The notes beneath the pieces are model-generated. The model searched no databases. It was not told the DNA's origin and saw only the letters and a list, made by a program, of their open reading frames with translations. Shown one piece after another: positions 39,336-48,262 of a DNA stretch of 64,000 nucleotides (positions within the stretch are counted from its first letter, which is position 1; every line of letters begins with the position of its first letter). Position numbers and translations under genes: made by a program. Origin of the DNA: Rhodococcus jostii RHA1 (GTDB lineage Bacteria; Actinomycetota; Actinomycetes; Mycobacteriales; Mycobacteriaceae); the NCBI RefSeq assembly GCF_000014565.1, contig NC_008268.1, forward strand, positions 7,320,501 through 7,384,500. The letters run 5' to 3'.

Positions 39336-40115
39336 ATGGTGGTGAATCCGACTCCCCTCCAGACGGCGTCGCGCAGTTCCCGCGCAGACCATGCGCGCAG
39401 ATTCGCCGACCTGCTCCGTCAGCAGATCCACGCTGACTCCTTCGCCGAGCGCGGATTGCCGTCGGAATCGGAGCTGGCCGCCGAGTTCGGCGTGTCGCGC
39501 AATGCGGTACGCGACGGACTGGCACTGCTCAAGCAAGAGGGGCTCATCGACCGGGCCCCGCGGGTGGGAACCCACGTGGCGCAGCGCAAGTACGACCACG
39601 GTCTCGACGCCCTGCTCGGGCTGAAGGAGACGCTGAAGGGGCACGGAGAGGTCCGCAACGACGTCCGCGCCGCCCGGGAGATCAGCCCGCCGCCCGCCGT
39701 CGCCCGCCGCCTGCAGCTGGAGCCGGGCGACCCCGCTGTCTACATCGAACGGGTGCGGTACCTGGGCGACCTGCCGCTCAGCCTGGACCTCACCTACCTC
39801 GTCCCCGACATCGGAGCCGAAATCCTCGGTCACGACCTCGAAACCAACGACGTGTTCGCACTGATCGAGGAAGTCTGCGGTCAGCCCCTCGGCTCCGCCG
39901 ATCTGGCGATCGAATCCGTGAACGCCGACGCCCATTCCGCCGCGAACCTCCAGACGCCCGAGGGTGCGGCGCTCCTGTTGCTCGAACGCCTCACCCGGCT
40001 CGTCGACGGACGTCCCGTCGACCTCGAATACATCCGCATGCGCGGTGACCGAATCACCATGCGCAGCAGCCTCGTCCGCCGACCCGACATCACGAACTGG
40101 GAGCTCACCTCATGA
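39336..40115 (+). CDS. GntR-family (HutC/UTRA) regulator
   Basis: A 259-residue regulator, first gene of the operon. The GntR helix-turn-helix is LPSESELAAEFGVSRNAVRD with the wing GLIDRAPRVGTHVA; residues about 95-255 are a UTRA effector domain (PAVYIERVRYLGDLPLSLDL, LEYIRMRGDRI). The ATG at 39336 has GAAGGAAACC ahead. Its stop overlaps the ferredoxin start by four bases, so it is co-translated with the genes it probably controls. UTRA domains bind small acidic or sugar-like ligands; the ligand here is likely the transported compound or a product (inference). Confidence 0.9.
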   Translation: MVVNPTPLQTASRSSRADHARRFADLLRQQIHADSFAERGLPSESELAAEFGVSRNAVRDGLALLKQEGLIDRAPRVGTHVAQRKYDHGLDALLGLKETLKGHGEVRNDVRAAREISPPPAVARRLQLEPGDPAVYIERVRYLGDLPLSLDLTYLVPDIGAEILGHDLETNDVFALIEEVCGQPLGSADLAIESVNADAHSAANLQTPEGAALLLLERLTRLVDGRPVDLEYIRMRGDRITMRSSLVRRPDITNWELTS

Positions 40116-40339
40116 CCTTGGTCAATCAACGAGCAGACGTACCCGTCACCATCGACGAGTCGCTGTGCATCGAGGGCTGCACCCTGTGCGTCGAGATCTG
40201 CCCACTCGATTCGCTGGCCATCAACCCGGAGAACGGCAAGGCCTTCATGCACGTCGACGAATGCTGGTACTGCGGTCCCTGCGCGGCTCGCTGCCCGACC
40301 GGCGCGGTCACCGTGAACATGCCGTACCTCCTCCGCTGA
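40112..40339 (+). CDS. AprB-like ferredoxin with two [4Fe-4S] motifs
   Basis: A 75-residue cytoplasmic ferredoxin. Cys 19, 23, 26 and 30 (CIEGCTLCVEICP) and Cys 51, 54, 57 and 61 (CWYCGPCAARCP) supply two clusters. The second motif with the following TGAVTVNMPYLLR resembles the end of adenylylsulfate reductase beta subunit AprB, which has CWECYSCVKMCP. It lacks the long C-terminal tail of AprB. The start overlaps the GntR stop (ATGA). Most likely it passes electrons to or from the AprA-like flavoprotein of the same operon. Confidence 0.88.
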   Translation: MTLVNQRADVPVTIDESLCIEGCTLCVEICPLDSLAINPENGKAFMHVDECWYCGPCAARCPTGAVTVNMPYLLR

Positions 40340-40355
40340 GCGAAAGACCACCCAG

Positions 40356-41786
40356 ATGAAGCGACGCTCTTCCACCTTCGCGATCGCCGCCGCGGCACTG
40401 ACACTCGTGGCGACGAGTTGCTCCCTCGAACCGTCGGCCGACAACGGGGACGCGGTCACGCTCGTGATCGGGTACCAGTCCAAGACGATCAACACCGTCA
40501 CCGCCGGAACGCTGCTGCGCGCGCAGGGATACCTCGAACAGCGCCTGCAGGACGTGACGGAGCAGACCGGGACGAAGTACTCCGTCGAGTGGCAGGACTA
40601 CGACACCGGTGCGCCGATCACCGCCCAGATGGTGGCCGAGAAGATCGACATCGGATCGATGGGCGACTACCCGATGCTGATCAACGGCTCCCGCACCCAG
40701 GCGAATCCGCGCTCGAAGACGGAGATCGTCTCGGTCACCGGCTACAACCCGAACGGCGCACTGAACATGGTGGTGGTGCCGCCGAATTCACCGGCCACCG
40801 CCCTCGGCGACCTGGCCGGCAAGAAAGTGTCCGCGAGCGTCGGCTCCGCAGGTCACGGCACCCTCGTGCAGGCCCTCGACCGCGCCGGAATCGACCCGGG
40901 CACCGGCGTCGAGGTGCTCAACCAGCAGCCGCAGGTCGGATCCTCCGCCCTGGAATCCGGTCAGGTGGCGGCGCTGTCGCAGTTCGTCGCCTGGCCCGGG
41001 CTTCTCGTCTTCCAGGACAAGGCCAAGCTGCTGTTCGACGGCGCCGAACTCCGAACCCCGACCCTGCACGGTGTGGTGGCCCGCGAGGCCTACGCGGACG
41101 AACACCCCGAGGTTCTCGACGCGTTCCTCCGGGCGCAGCTCGACGCCACGCGGTTCGTCCAGACGCAACCGCTCGAGGCGTCGCGGATCGTGGCCGACGC
41201 GAGCGGCCTGCCCCAGGAGGTCGTGTACCTGTACAACGGCCCGGGCGGCACGTCGTTCGACACCACGCTCAAGCCCGGCCTGATCGGTGCGCTGAAGAAC
41301 GATGTGCCGTACCTGAAGTCGATCGGCGACTTCGCCGACCTCGACGTCGACGGTTTCGTGAACGACGCTCCGCTCCGGTCCGCGTTCGAGGCCGACGGGC
41401 AGGACTACGACGCCACGCTCGCGTCCACCGCCAACCCGACGTCGGTCACCGGCACCGATCCCGTGTGCGCCACCGCCCCGGGCGATCCGTCGCTGGCCGG
41501 GGAGGTCTGGTTCGACGGCGCCACCGAGACGCAGCCGGCCGCGAACCCGACGTGCCTGCTCCGGGCGGTGAAACAGGCCCGGGCCGAGGGCCGCACCGTC
41601 CGCGCCGCGTACGTGCCCGACGCCGAACTGGGCACCCGATGGTTCGCCGACAAATCGGTGTGGGTGCGCGACGGCGACAACTTCCTGCCCTTCACCACCG
41701 GCGCCGCCGCAGACCGGTACCTGCGCGCACACCCCACGGGCGGCGTGATCACGTACGACCGCGCGGTCGAGGAGGTGCGCCAGTGA
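40356..41786 (+). CDS. SsuA/TauA/NrtA-type substrate-binding lipoprotein with NosL-like C-terminal domain
   Basis: A 476-residue exported lipoprotein; the lipobox is VATSCS at about residue 22. Residues 35-330 are a binding domain of the sulfonate/nitrate/taurine class (GYQSKTINTVTAGTLL, IDIGSMGDYPMLI, ASVGSAGHGTLVQAL). The family normally ends there at about 320 residues. Here about 110 more follow, including DAELGTRWFADKSVWVRDG and FLPFTTGAAADRYLRAH. These resemble the NosL family of copper-binding accessory proteins, though the N-terminal MxCxM copper motif of NosL is absent. Two Cys frame the linker (VCATAP and PTCLL). The permease gene overlaps its stop by four bases. Confidence 0.85.
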   Translation: MKRRSSTFAIAAAALTLVATSCSLEPSADNGDAVTLVIGYQSKTINTVTAGTLLRAQGYLEQRLQDVTEQTGTKYSVEWQDYDTGAPITAQMVAEKIDIGSMGDYPMLINGSRTQANPRSKTEIVSVTGYNPNGALNMVVVPPNSPATALGDLAGKKVSASVGSAGHGTLVQALDRAGIDPGTGVEVLNQQPQVGSSALESGQVAALSQFVAWPGLLVFQDKAKLLFDGAELRTPTLHGVVAREAYADEHPEVLDAFLRAQLDATRFVQTQPLEASRIVADASGLPQEVVYLYNGPGGTSFDTTLKPGLIGALKNDVPYLKSIGDFADLDVDGFVNDAPLRSAFEADGQDYDATLASTANPTSVTGTDPVCATAPGDPSLAGEVWFDGATETQPAANPTCLLRAVKQARAEGRTVRAAYVPDAELGTRWFADKSVWVRDGDNFLPFTTGAAADRYLRAHPTGGVITYDRAVEEVRQ

Positions 41787-42643
41787 CCACACTGCACCAG
41801 CCGACGGTCCTGGTCGATACCGAAGTCGCTGCCGAAGAACACGATCCGGCATCGACGCGCCGACGAACCTCGCCGTGGCGCTCACGCCTCGTGCGGATCA
41901 CGTCCGTGATCGCGGCGATCGTCGCATGGCAGGTGTTGACCGCCAACGACGTGCGGGTGTGGCTGCGGTTCGACACGCTTCCCACCGTCACCGACGTCGT
42001 GTCCGCGTTCGGTACCCAGTTGCAGAGCGACCTGTTCTACCTCGACCTCGGGCAGTCGCTGATCCGCATCCTCAGCGGATTCGGACTCGCGACGGTGGTG
42101 GGTGTGGCCACCGGAATCGCCCTCGGCAGATCGGAACTGTTCGCCGACGTCCTCGGTCCGCTGACGGAACTCGCACGTCCGATCCCCGCCATCGCGGTGG
42201 TGCCCGTCGCGATCCTGCTGTTCCCCAGCGACGAGGCCGGCATCGTGTTCATCACGTTCGTCGCCGCGTTCTTCCCGATCATGGTGAGCACCCGGCACGC
42301 CGTCCGGGCCCTCCCGACACTGTGGGAGGACTCCGTGCGCACCCTCGGCGGCGGACGCTGGGACGTGCTGTCCCGAGTCGTGCTGCCCGGAATCCTGCCG
42401 GGCGTCTTCGGTGGATTGTCCGTCGGGATCGGGGTGGCGTGGATCTGTGTGATCTCCGCCGAGATGATCTCCGGCAGGCTCGGAGTCGGCTACCGCACCT
42501 GGCAGGCGTACACGATCGTCGACTATCCCGGCGTCTTCGTCGGCATGATCACCATCGGCATCCTCGGATTCGCGACGTCCGGCGCAGTCGAACTGCTCGG
42601 CAGGCGCGTCACCCGCTGGCTGCCACGAGGGGAGCGCGCATGA
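41783..42643 (+). CDS. SsuC/TauC-type ABC importer permease
   Basis: A 286-residue inner-membrane permease with about six helices after a hydrophilic N-terminus of 35 residues. The EAA loop that docks on the ATPase reads LGGGRWDVLSRVVLPGILP. WICVISAEMISGRLGVGY is typical of the nitrate/sulfonate/taurine subgroup. The GTG start overlaps the binding-protein stop by four bases, and its own stop overlaps the ATPase start by four, so expression is tightly coupled. Confidence 0.92.
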   Translation: MTTLHQPTVLVDTEVAAEEHDPASTRRRTSPWRSRLVRITSVIAAIVAWQVLTANDVRVWLRFDTLPTVTDVVSAFGTQLQSDLFYLDLGQSLIRILSGFGLATVVGVATGIALGRSELFADVLGPLTELARPIPAIAVVPVAILLFPSDEAGIVFITFVAAFFPIMVSTRHAVRALPTLWEDSVRTLGGGRWDVLSRVVLPGILPGVFGGLSVGIGVAWICVISAEMISGRLGVGYRTWQAYTIVDYPGVFVGMITIGILGFATSGAVELLGRRVTRWLPRGERA

Positions 42644-43419
42644 CCGCCACAGCCGCAGCGTCCGTGGCCGCCGGCATGTCGCTGGTCCTCGACGACGTCA
42701 CCCTGTCCTACACGGGAAACCCCGTCATCCGTTCGCTGTCGCTGACCGTGGTTCCCGGCGAGATCCTCGTGCTCACCGGACCTTCGGGGTGCGGCAAGTC
42801 CACCGTGCTGCGCGCTCTGGCCGGCCTGCTGCCGCCCGATTCGGGCCGCGTCGTCGCCGACGGCGCGGCAGTGGAATCGACGTCCCGGGACCGGGCCGTC
42901 GTCTTCCAGGACAACGCGCTCCTCCCGTGGCGCACGGTGCGCTCGAACATCGAACTGGCCCTCGCACTCCGCGGCGAACCCCGCAAGGGGCGGCGTGCGA
43001 CCGCCGACCGCTGGATCGCGGAGGTGGGGCTGACCGGGTTCTGCGACTTCCTGCCCAAGAACCTGTCCGGCGGCATGCGCCAGCGAGTGCAGTTGGCGCG
43101 CGGCCTCGCCGGGGCGCCGCGGGCCGTGATGATGGACGAGCCGTTCGGCGCCCTCGACACCCAGACCCGCGGCGTCATGCAGCGACTGCTCGTCGACACG
43201 TGGAGCACTCACCCGACGACCGTGGTGTTCGTGACCCACGACGTGGACGAGGCGGTGCTGCTCGGCGACCGCATCGCGGTGCTCGGCCGGGCCGGTGAGC
43301 CGCTGCGGGCGCTCGTCGACATCCCGCACCCCCGGGACCGCGACCACCTCGACCTCCCCGACACCCGTGCCGCGCGCGCCGACGTGCTCGCCGCACTGAA
43401 CCACACTTCGGAGACCTGA
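42640..43419 (+). CDS. SsuB/TauB-type ABC importer ATPase
   Basis: A 259-residue ATPase energising the importer. Walker A GPSGCGKST, Q-loop VFQDNALLPWRTV, signature LSGGMRQRV, Walker B VMMDEPFGALD and the switch His in FVTHDVDEA are all intact. The LLPWRTV segment is characteristic of the nitrate/sulfonate/taurine subgroup. Start ATG at 42640; the stop overlaps the flavoprotein ATG by one base (TGATG). Confidence 0.94.
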   Translation: MTATAAASVAAGMSLVLDDVTLSYTGNPVIRSLSLTVVPGEILVLTGPSGCGKSTVLRALAGLLPPDSGRVVADGAAVESTSRDRAVVFQDNALLPWRTVRSNIELALALRGEPRKGRRATADRWIAEVGLTGFCDFLPKNLSGGMRQRVQLARGLAGAPRAVMMDEPFGALDTQTRGVMQRLLVDTWSTHPTTVVFVTHDVDEAVLLGDRIAVLGRAGEPLRALVDIPHPRDRDHLDLPDTRAARADVLAALNHTSET

Positions 43420-46103
43420 TGGACATCCCCGACCTCGCCGACACCGTCCGTCTCGATTGCGACGTGCTCGTGATCGGTGGCGGCACCGCCGGCACGATGG
43501 CGGCACTGACCGCCGCCGAGAACGGCGCGAACGTGCTCCTGCTCGAGAAGGCGCACGTGCGCCATTCCGGCGCGCTCGCAATGGGAATGGACGGCGTCAA
43601 CAACGCCGTCATCCCCGGCAAGGCCGAACCCGAGGACTACGTCGCCGAGATCACCAGAGCCAACGACGGAATCGTCAACCAGCGCACCGTGTACCAGACG
43701 GCGACCCGCGGTTTCGCGATGGTGCAGCGCCTCGAGAAGTACGGCGTGAAGTTCGAGAAGGACGAGTACGGCGAATACGCGGTCCGCCGGGTGCACCGCT
43801 CCGGCTCGTACGTGCTGCCGATGCCCGAGGGCAAGGACGTGAAGAAGGCCCTCTACCGGGTGCTGCGGCAGCGGAAGATGCGGGAGAAGATCCGCATCGA
43901 GAACCGCCTGATGCCCGTCCGGGTCCTGACGGAGAACGGCCGGGCCGTCGGGGCCGCGGCGCTGAACACCCGCACCGGTGAGTTCGTCGCGGTCGGGGCA
44001 AAAGCGGTGATCCTCGCGACCGGTCCGTGTGGCCGGCTCGGGCTCCCGGCGTCGGGGTACCTCTACGGCACGTACGAGAACCCGACCAACGCCGGTGACG
44101 GCTACTCGATGGCCTATCACGCGGGAGCCGAACTGAGCGGCATCGAATGCTTCCAGATCAACCCGCTGATCAAGGACTACAACGGTCCGGCGTGCGCGTA
44201 CGTCGCGAACCCGTTCGGCGGCTACCAGGTGAACGCGGAGGGGGAGCGGTTCGTCGACTCCGACTACTGGTCGGGGCAGATGATGAGCGAGGTCAAGAGT
44301 GAGATCGAATCGGCCCGCGGTCCCATCTATCTCAAGGTCAGCCACCTCCCGGAGGAAACCCTCGACACGCTCGAATCGATCCTGCACACCACCGAACGCC
44401 CCACCCGCGGCACGTTCCACGCGAACCGCGGCCACGACTACCGCAGCCACGACATCGAGATGCACATCTCCGAGATCGGCTTGTGCAGCGGACATTCCGC
44501 GTCCGGGGTGTGGGTGGACGAGCACGGCGCGACCACCGTCCCCGGCCTGTACGCGGCAGGCGACCTCGCGTGCGTCCCCCACAACTACATGATCGGCGCG
44601 TTCGTGTACGGCGACCTCGCCGGAGCGCACGCCACCGGCACCCTGCCCGGCGTCGAGGCCCCCACCGCGCTGCCCGCGGAGCAGCTGGCCGCCGCGCACG
44701 AGCTGATCTACCGGCCGCTACGCAACCCGGACGGGCCGCCGCAGCCGCAGGTCGAGTACAAGCTGCGCCGCTTCGTCAACGACTATGTCGCGCCGCCGAA
44801 GACGGCGACGAAGCTGTCGATCGCCGTCGAGACGTTCGACCGGATGGCGGGGGAGATCGCCGGGATGGGTGCGACCACCCCGCACGAGCTGATGCGCTGC
44901 GCGGAGGTCACCTTCATCCGGGACTGCGCGGAAATGGCGTCCCGCAGCTCCCTCACCAGGACCGAAAGTCGCTGGGGGCTCTACCACGAACGTGCGGATC
45001 TCCCGGAGCAGCGGGACGACGAATGGGGGTACCACCTGAATCTGCGGCGCGGCGAGAACGGCGACATGGAGTTCCTCAAGCGCCCCGTCGAGCCGTACTT
45101 CGTGCCGGTGCCCGGGCTCGATTCCCTTCCGCCGGTGGACCGGACGGTCGTACCCGTCGCGCAGCCGCCGCTGGTCGGGGGGCGCGCCCCGGTCGAGGAG
45201 CGCTCGCGCATCGCGGCGCCGGTCCGGCAGGAGCCGTCGTCACCGGCCATCGTCGCGGTCCTCGGACTCGACGCGCCGAGTGTCGCCGAACTCGCGCCAT
45301 ATCTGGCCGACGCCGACCCGCAGGTCCGCGTCACGGCCCTCTCGGTGCTGACGGAAGGAACCCCCGACGGATTCGGGGCGGCCCTCGTCGATGCCCTCGG
45401 CGACGGTGCGGTGACGGTGCGCCGCGCCGCCGCCGACGGCCTGCGCGAACTCGTCGAGGTGCTGCCGTCCGCCGACGGGCTGGCCGACCACCTGGGGTCG
45501 GGTGACGCCGTGGTCCGGGCCGCCGTGGTCGACGTCCTGCGCGCGCTGCACGCCGGTTCGGCGGAGCAGTTCCTGACGGCGCTGTCCGACGGTGATCACC
45601 ACGTCCGGATCGAAGCGGTGCGGGCGCTGGTGTCGCTGGACCGGTGGGAGTCGGTGGCGGCGGGCGCGCACGACGAGAACCGGGAAGTGCGGATCACCGT
45701 CGCGCACGGCCTGGCCACCATCGGGCTCGGCGGTGTCGACACCGTGCGCTCGCTGGCCCGCGACCGCGATCCGCTGGTGCGCGCCGCCGCGCTCACGGCG
45801 TTCGCGAGTCTGGGCTGCGACGGCGACGACGTGACCCTCGCGACGGCGGCGCTGCGGGAGTCTGCCTGGCAGATCCGGCAGGGCGCCGCGCGGGCACTCG
45901 CCGGAGCGGACCCCGAAGTCGCGGTGCCCGCGCTGGTGGACGCCCTGACGGATGCGCACCTCGACGTGCGCAAGGCCGCCGTCCTCGCGCTCGGCCGGTG
46001 GTCCGGCGACCGCGCCGCCGTCGGCGCGCTGACCACGGCCCTCGAGGACACGGACGCCGACGTGCGGGCGTACGCCCGACAGGCGCTCGTCGCCGCCCCC
46101 TGA
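43419..46103 (+). CDS. AprA-like FAD-dependent oxidoreductase fused to HEAT repeats
   Basis: An 894-residue cytoplasmic protein. Residues 1-600 are a fumarate-reductase/AprA-class flavoprotein. Its FAD fold is LVIGGGTAGTMAAL, with HSGALAMGMDGVNN, AVILATGPCGRLGLP and the C-terminal FAD-site segment VPGLYAAGDLACVPHNYMIG. The HSGALAMGMD and KDYNGPACAY segments resemble adenylylsulfate reductase AprA. A Leu stands where I recall AprA having a conserved Arg next to the latter. From about 610 to the end are nine HEAT-like repeats of about 31 residues with the recurring LxDxDxxVRxxAxxAL pattern. Last gene of the six-gene operon; a hairpin follows. Substrate unknown. It lacks a Tat signal. Confidence 0.88.
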   Translation: MDIPDLADTVRLDCDVLVIGGGTAGTMAALTAAENGANVLLLEKAHVRHSGALAMGMDGVNNAVIPGKAEPEDYVAEITRANDGIVNQRTVYQTATRGFAMVQRLEKYGVKFEKDEYGEYAVRRVHRSGSYVLPMPEGKDVKKALYRVLRQRKMREKIRIENRLMPVRVLTENGRAVGAAALNTRTGEFVAVGAKAVILATGPCGRLGLPASGYLYGTYENPTNAGDGYSMAYHAGAELSGIECFQINPLIKDYNGPACAYVANPFGGYQVNAEGERFVDSDYWSGQMMSEVKSEIESARGPIYLKVSHLPEETLDTLESILHTTERPTRGTFHANRGHDYRSHDIEMHISEIGLCSGHSASGVWVDEHGATTVPGLYAAGDLACVPHNYMIGAFVYGDLAGAHATGTLPGVEAPTALPAEQLAAAHELIYRPLRNPDGPPQPQVEYKLRRFVNDYVAPPKTATKLSIAVETFDRMAGEIAGMGATTPHELMRCAEVTFIRDCAEMASRSSLTRTESRWGLYHERADLPEQRDDEWGYHLNLRRGENGDMEFLKRPVEPYFVPVPGLDSLPPVDRTVVPVAQPPLVGGRAPVEERSRIAAPVRQEPSSPAIVAVLGLDAPSVAELAPYLADADPQVRVTALSVLTEGTPDGFGAALVDALGDGAVTVRRAAADGLRELVEVLPSADGLADHLGSGDAVVRAAVVDVLRALHAGSAEQFLTALSDGDHHVRIEAVRALVSLDRWESVAAGAHDENREVRITVAHGLATIGLGGVDTVRSLARDRDPLVRAAALTAFASLGCDGDDVTLATAALRESAWQIRQGAARALAGADPEVAVPALVDALTDAHLDVRKAAVLALGRWSGDRAAVGALTTALEDTDADVRAYARQALVAAP

Positions 46104-46107
46104 ACAG

Positions 46108-46147
46108 GTGAGTGGCGACGTGTGCCGGGGCACACGTCGCCACTCAC
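46108..46147. terminator. Strong terminator after the flavoprotein operon
   Basis: A perfect 18-bp inverted repeat with a four-base loop lies between the convergent flavoprotein and fadB stops. It is the longest stem of its type in the window along with that at 12755. Confidence 0.8.
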
Positions 46148-46153
46148 GTGGGG

Positions 46154-48262
46154 TCAGACGCTCGCGACGCCCGGTGCCAGGAACCGCTTGCCGTTGACGG
46201 CCTCGGACGTGCCGGTGCGGTCCAGGTACGGCGTGATGCCACCGTTCCAGAAGCCGAACCCGCCGCCCAGGATCAGGCAGAGGTCGATGTCCTCGGCCGC
46301 GGCGACGACACCCTCGTCGAGCATGATCTGGATCTCCTCGGCGAACGCGCGACGCGTGCGCTCCAGAACCTCTTCGGACGTGGACGCCTTGTCGCCCTGC
46401 TTCCACAGTTCGGCGACCTCGGGGTCGACGACCTGCTTGCCGTCGGCACCGTAACTCCACACCGCCGACTTCTTGGCCTCGACCAGCGCCTCGAGTCCGG
46501 GGGAGTTGTGGAAGCGTTCGGGGTACGCCTCGGCGAGGGTCTCGCCGGTGTGCAGTGCGACCGCAGGCCCGACGAGGGCCAGCAGGGTGAACGGGGTCAT
46601 CGGCATGCCGAGTTCGGCGATGGCGTTGTCGGCCACCTCGAACGGGGTGCCCTCGTCGACCGCGTTCATGACCTCACCGAGGGTGCGGATCAGCAGCCGG
46701 TTGAAGACGAACCCGGGCAGGTCGGCGGAACCGACCGCCGACTTCTTGAGCGCCTTGGCAGTGGCGAACGCCGTTGCCAGCGTGGCGTCGTCGGTCTTCT
46801 CGCCCTTGATGACCTCGAGCAGGGGCAGCACGGCGACCGGGTTGAAGAAGTGGAAGCCGACCACCCGCTCGGGGTGCTTCAGGTCCGCGGCCATCTTGGT
46901 GATCGACAGCGAGGACGTGTTGGTCGCCAGGATCGTCTCCGGGGCGATGTGCTCCTCGAGTTCGGCGAAGATCTTCTTCTTCAGATCGAGGTTCTCGAAC
47001 ACGGCCTCGATCACGAAGTCGGTCTTCGCGAACGCGGCCTTGTCCAGCGAGCCGGACACGAGACCCTTGAGACGGTTCGCCGCGTCCGGGGACAACCGGC
47101 CCTTGCCCTGCAGCTTGTCGATCTCGCCGTGGACGTAGCCGACGCCCTTGTCGATGCGCTCCTGGTCGATGTCGGTGAGGATGACCGGCACCTTGAGCTG
47201 GCGGACGAACAGCATCGCGAGCTGGCTGGCCATCAGACCGGCACCGACGATGCCGACGCCGGTGACCTTGCGCGCGAGGGACTTGTCCGGTGCGCCTGCG
47301 GGACGCTTGGCGCGCTTGTTCACCAGGTCGAACGCGTACAGGCCTGCGCGGAGCTCGTCGGCGAGCAGCAGGTCGGCGAGCGCCTCGTCCTCGGCGGCGA
47401 AGCCTTTGTCGAGCGACGCGGGATCGGTGAGATCGGTGGTCCGGGCCAGCTCGAGGAGTTCGACGGCCTTGACCGGTCCGGGGGCGTTGTTCTTGGTCTT
47501 GCCCTCGACGATCGCCTTCGCGCGGGCGATCGCGTCGTCCCAGCCCTTGCCCCGGTCGATCTCGGGTCGCGCCGGGGTGATCTCGCCGGCCAGGACCTGC
47601 GCGGCCCAGGCGAACGACTGCTCGAGGAAGTCGGCCGAACCGAACACCGCGTCGACGACGCCGAGTTCGAGGGCCTTCTTCGGGTTGAGCGTCTTGTTCT
47701 GGTTCAGCGCGTTCTCGAGGACGACGGTGACGGCGTTCGAGGGGCCGATGAGGTTGGGCAGCAACTGCGTTCCGCCCCAGCCCGGAACCAGTCCGAGGAA
47801 CGTCTCGGGCAGACCCAGTGCGCCCGCGCTCTCGGATGCGGTGCGGTAGTGGCTGTGCAACGCGACCTCGAGCCCGCCGCCGAGTGCGACGCCGTTGACG
47901 AACGCGAACGTCGGCACGGACGATTCGCGCAGCCGGCGGAACACCTTGTGCCCGAGCCGGCCGAGTTCGAGCGCCTGGTCACGGTTCGTGATGCTCGGAA
48001 CACCCTTGAGGTCCGCGCCCGCGGCGAAGATGAAGGGCTTGCCGGTGATCGCGATGGCGACGGGATGGGCGGCGAACGCCTCGTCCAGTGCGGCGTCGAG
48101 GGCCTTCAGGCCGCCCGGGCCGAACGACGACGGCTTGGTGTGGTCGAAACCGTTGTCGAGGGTGATCAGCGCGACCGGGCCCTCGATGCCGGGTACGGCG
48201 ACGATCTTGGTGTACGCGTTGGTCACGACCTCGTCGGCGAATGCCGTTGCAATGTCGGTCAT
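46154..48262 (-). CDS. fadB: Fatty acid oxidation multifunctional protein FadB (enoyl-CoA hydratase/3-hydroxyacyl-CoA dehydrogenase)
   Basis: A 702-residue bifunctional beta-oxidation enzyme. Residues 1-300 are the crotonase part, with the oxyanion-hole segments FIFAAGADLKG and GVALGGGLEVAL. From about 335 comes the dehydrogenase, with NAD fold VGIVGAGLMASQLA, GFHFFNPVAVLPLLEVI and the C-terminal domain with PGFVFNRLL. The start codon follows directly on the fadA stop with no gap. With FadA it forms the alpha2beta2 trifunctional complex. Confidence 0.95.
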   Translation of the reverse strand: MTDIATAFADEVVTNAYTKIVAVPGIEGPVALITLDNGFDHTKPSSFGPGGLKALDAALDEAFAAHPVAIAITGKPFIFAAGADLKGVPSITNRDQALELGRLGHKVFRRLRESSVPTFAFVNGVALGGGLEVALHSHYRTASESAGALGLPETFLGLVPGWGGTQLLPNLIGPSNAVTVVLENALNQNKTLNPKKALELGVVDAVFGSADFLEQSFAWAAQVLAGEITPARPEIDRGKGWDDAIARAKAIVEGKTKNNAPGPVKAVELLELARTTDLTDPASLDKGFAAEDEALADLLLADELRAGLYAFDLVNKRAKRPAGAPDKSLARKVTGVGIVGAGLMASQLAMLFVRQLKVPVILTDIDQERIDKGVGYVHGEIDKLQGKGRLSPDAANRLKGLVSGSLDKAAFAKTDFVIEAVFENLDLKKKIFAELEEHIAPETILATNTSSLSITKMAADLKHPERVVGFHFFNPVAVLPLLEVIKGEKTDDATLATAFATAKALKKSAVGSADLPGFVFNRLLIRTLGEVMNAVDEGTPFEVADNAIAELGMPMTPFTLLALVGPAVALHTGETLAEAYPERFHNSPGLEALVEAKKSAVWSYGADGKQVVDPEVAELWKQGDKASTSEEVLERTRRAFAEEIQIMLDEGVVAAAEDIDLCLILGGGFGFWNGGITPYLDRTGTSEAVNGKRFLAPGVASV

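Noticed and set aside
43419..46103. Annotating the flavoprotein as adenylylsulfate reductase AprA
   Set aside because: Similarity is at the level of the FAD fold and a few motifs; the tail is HEAT repeats, a substrate-site Arg seems to be missing and no sat or aprM is near. Kept as AprA-like only.
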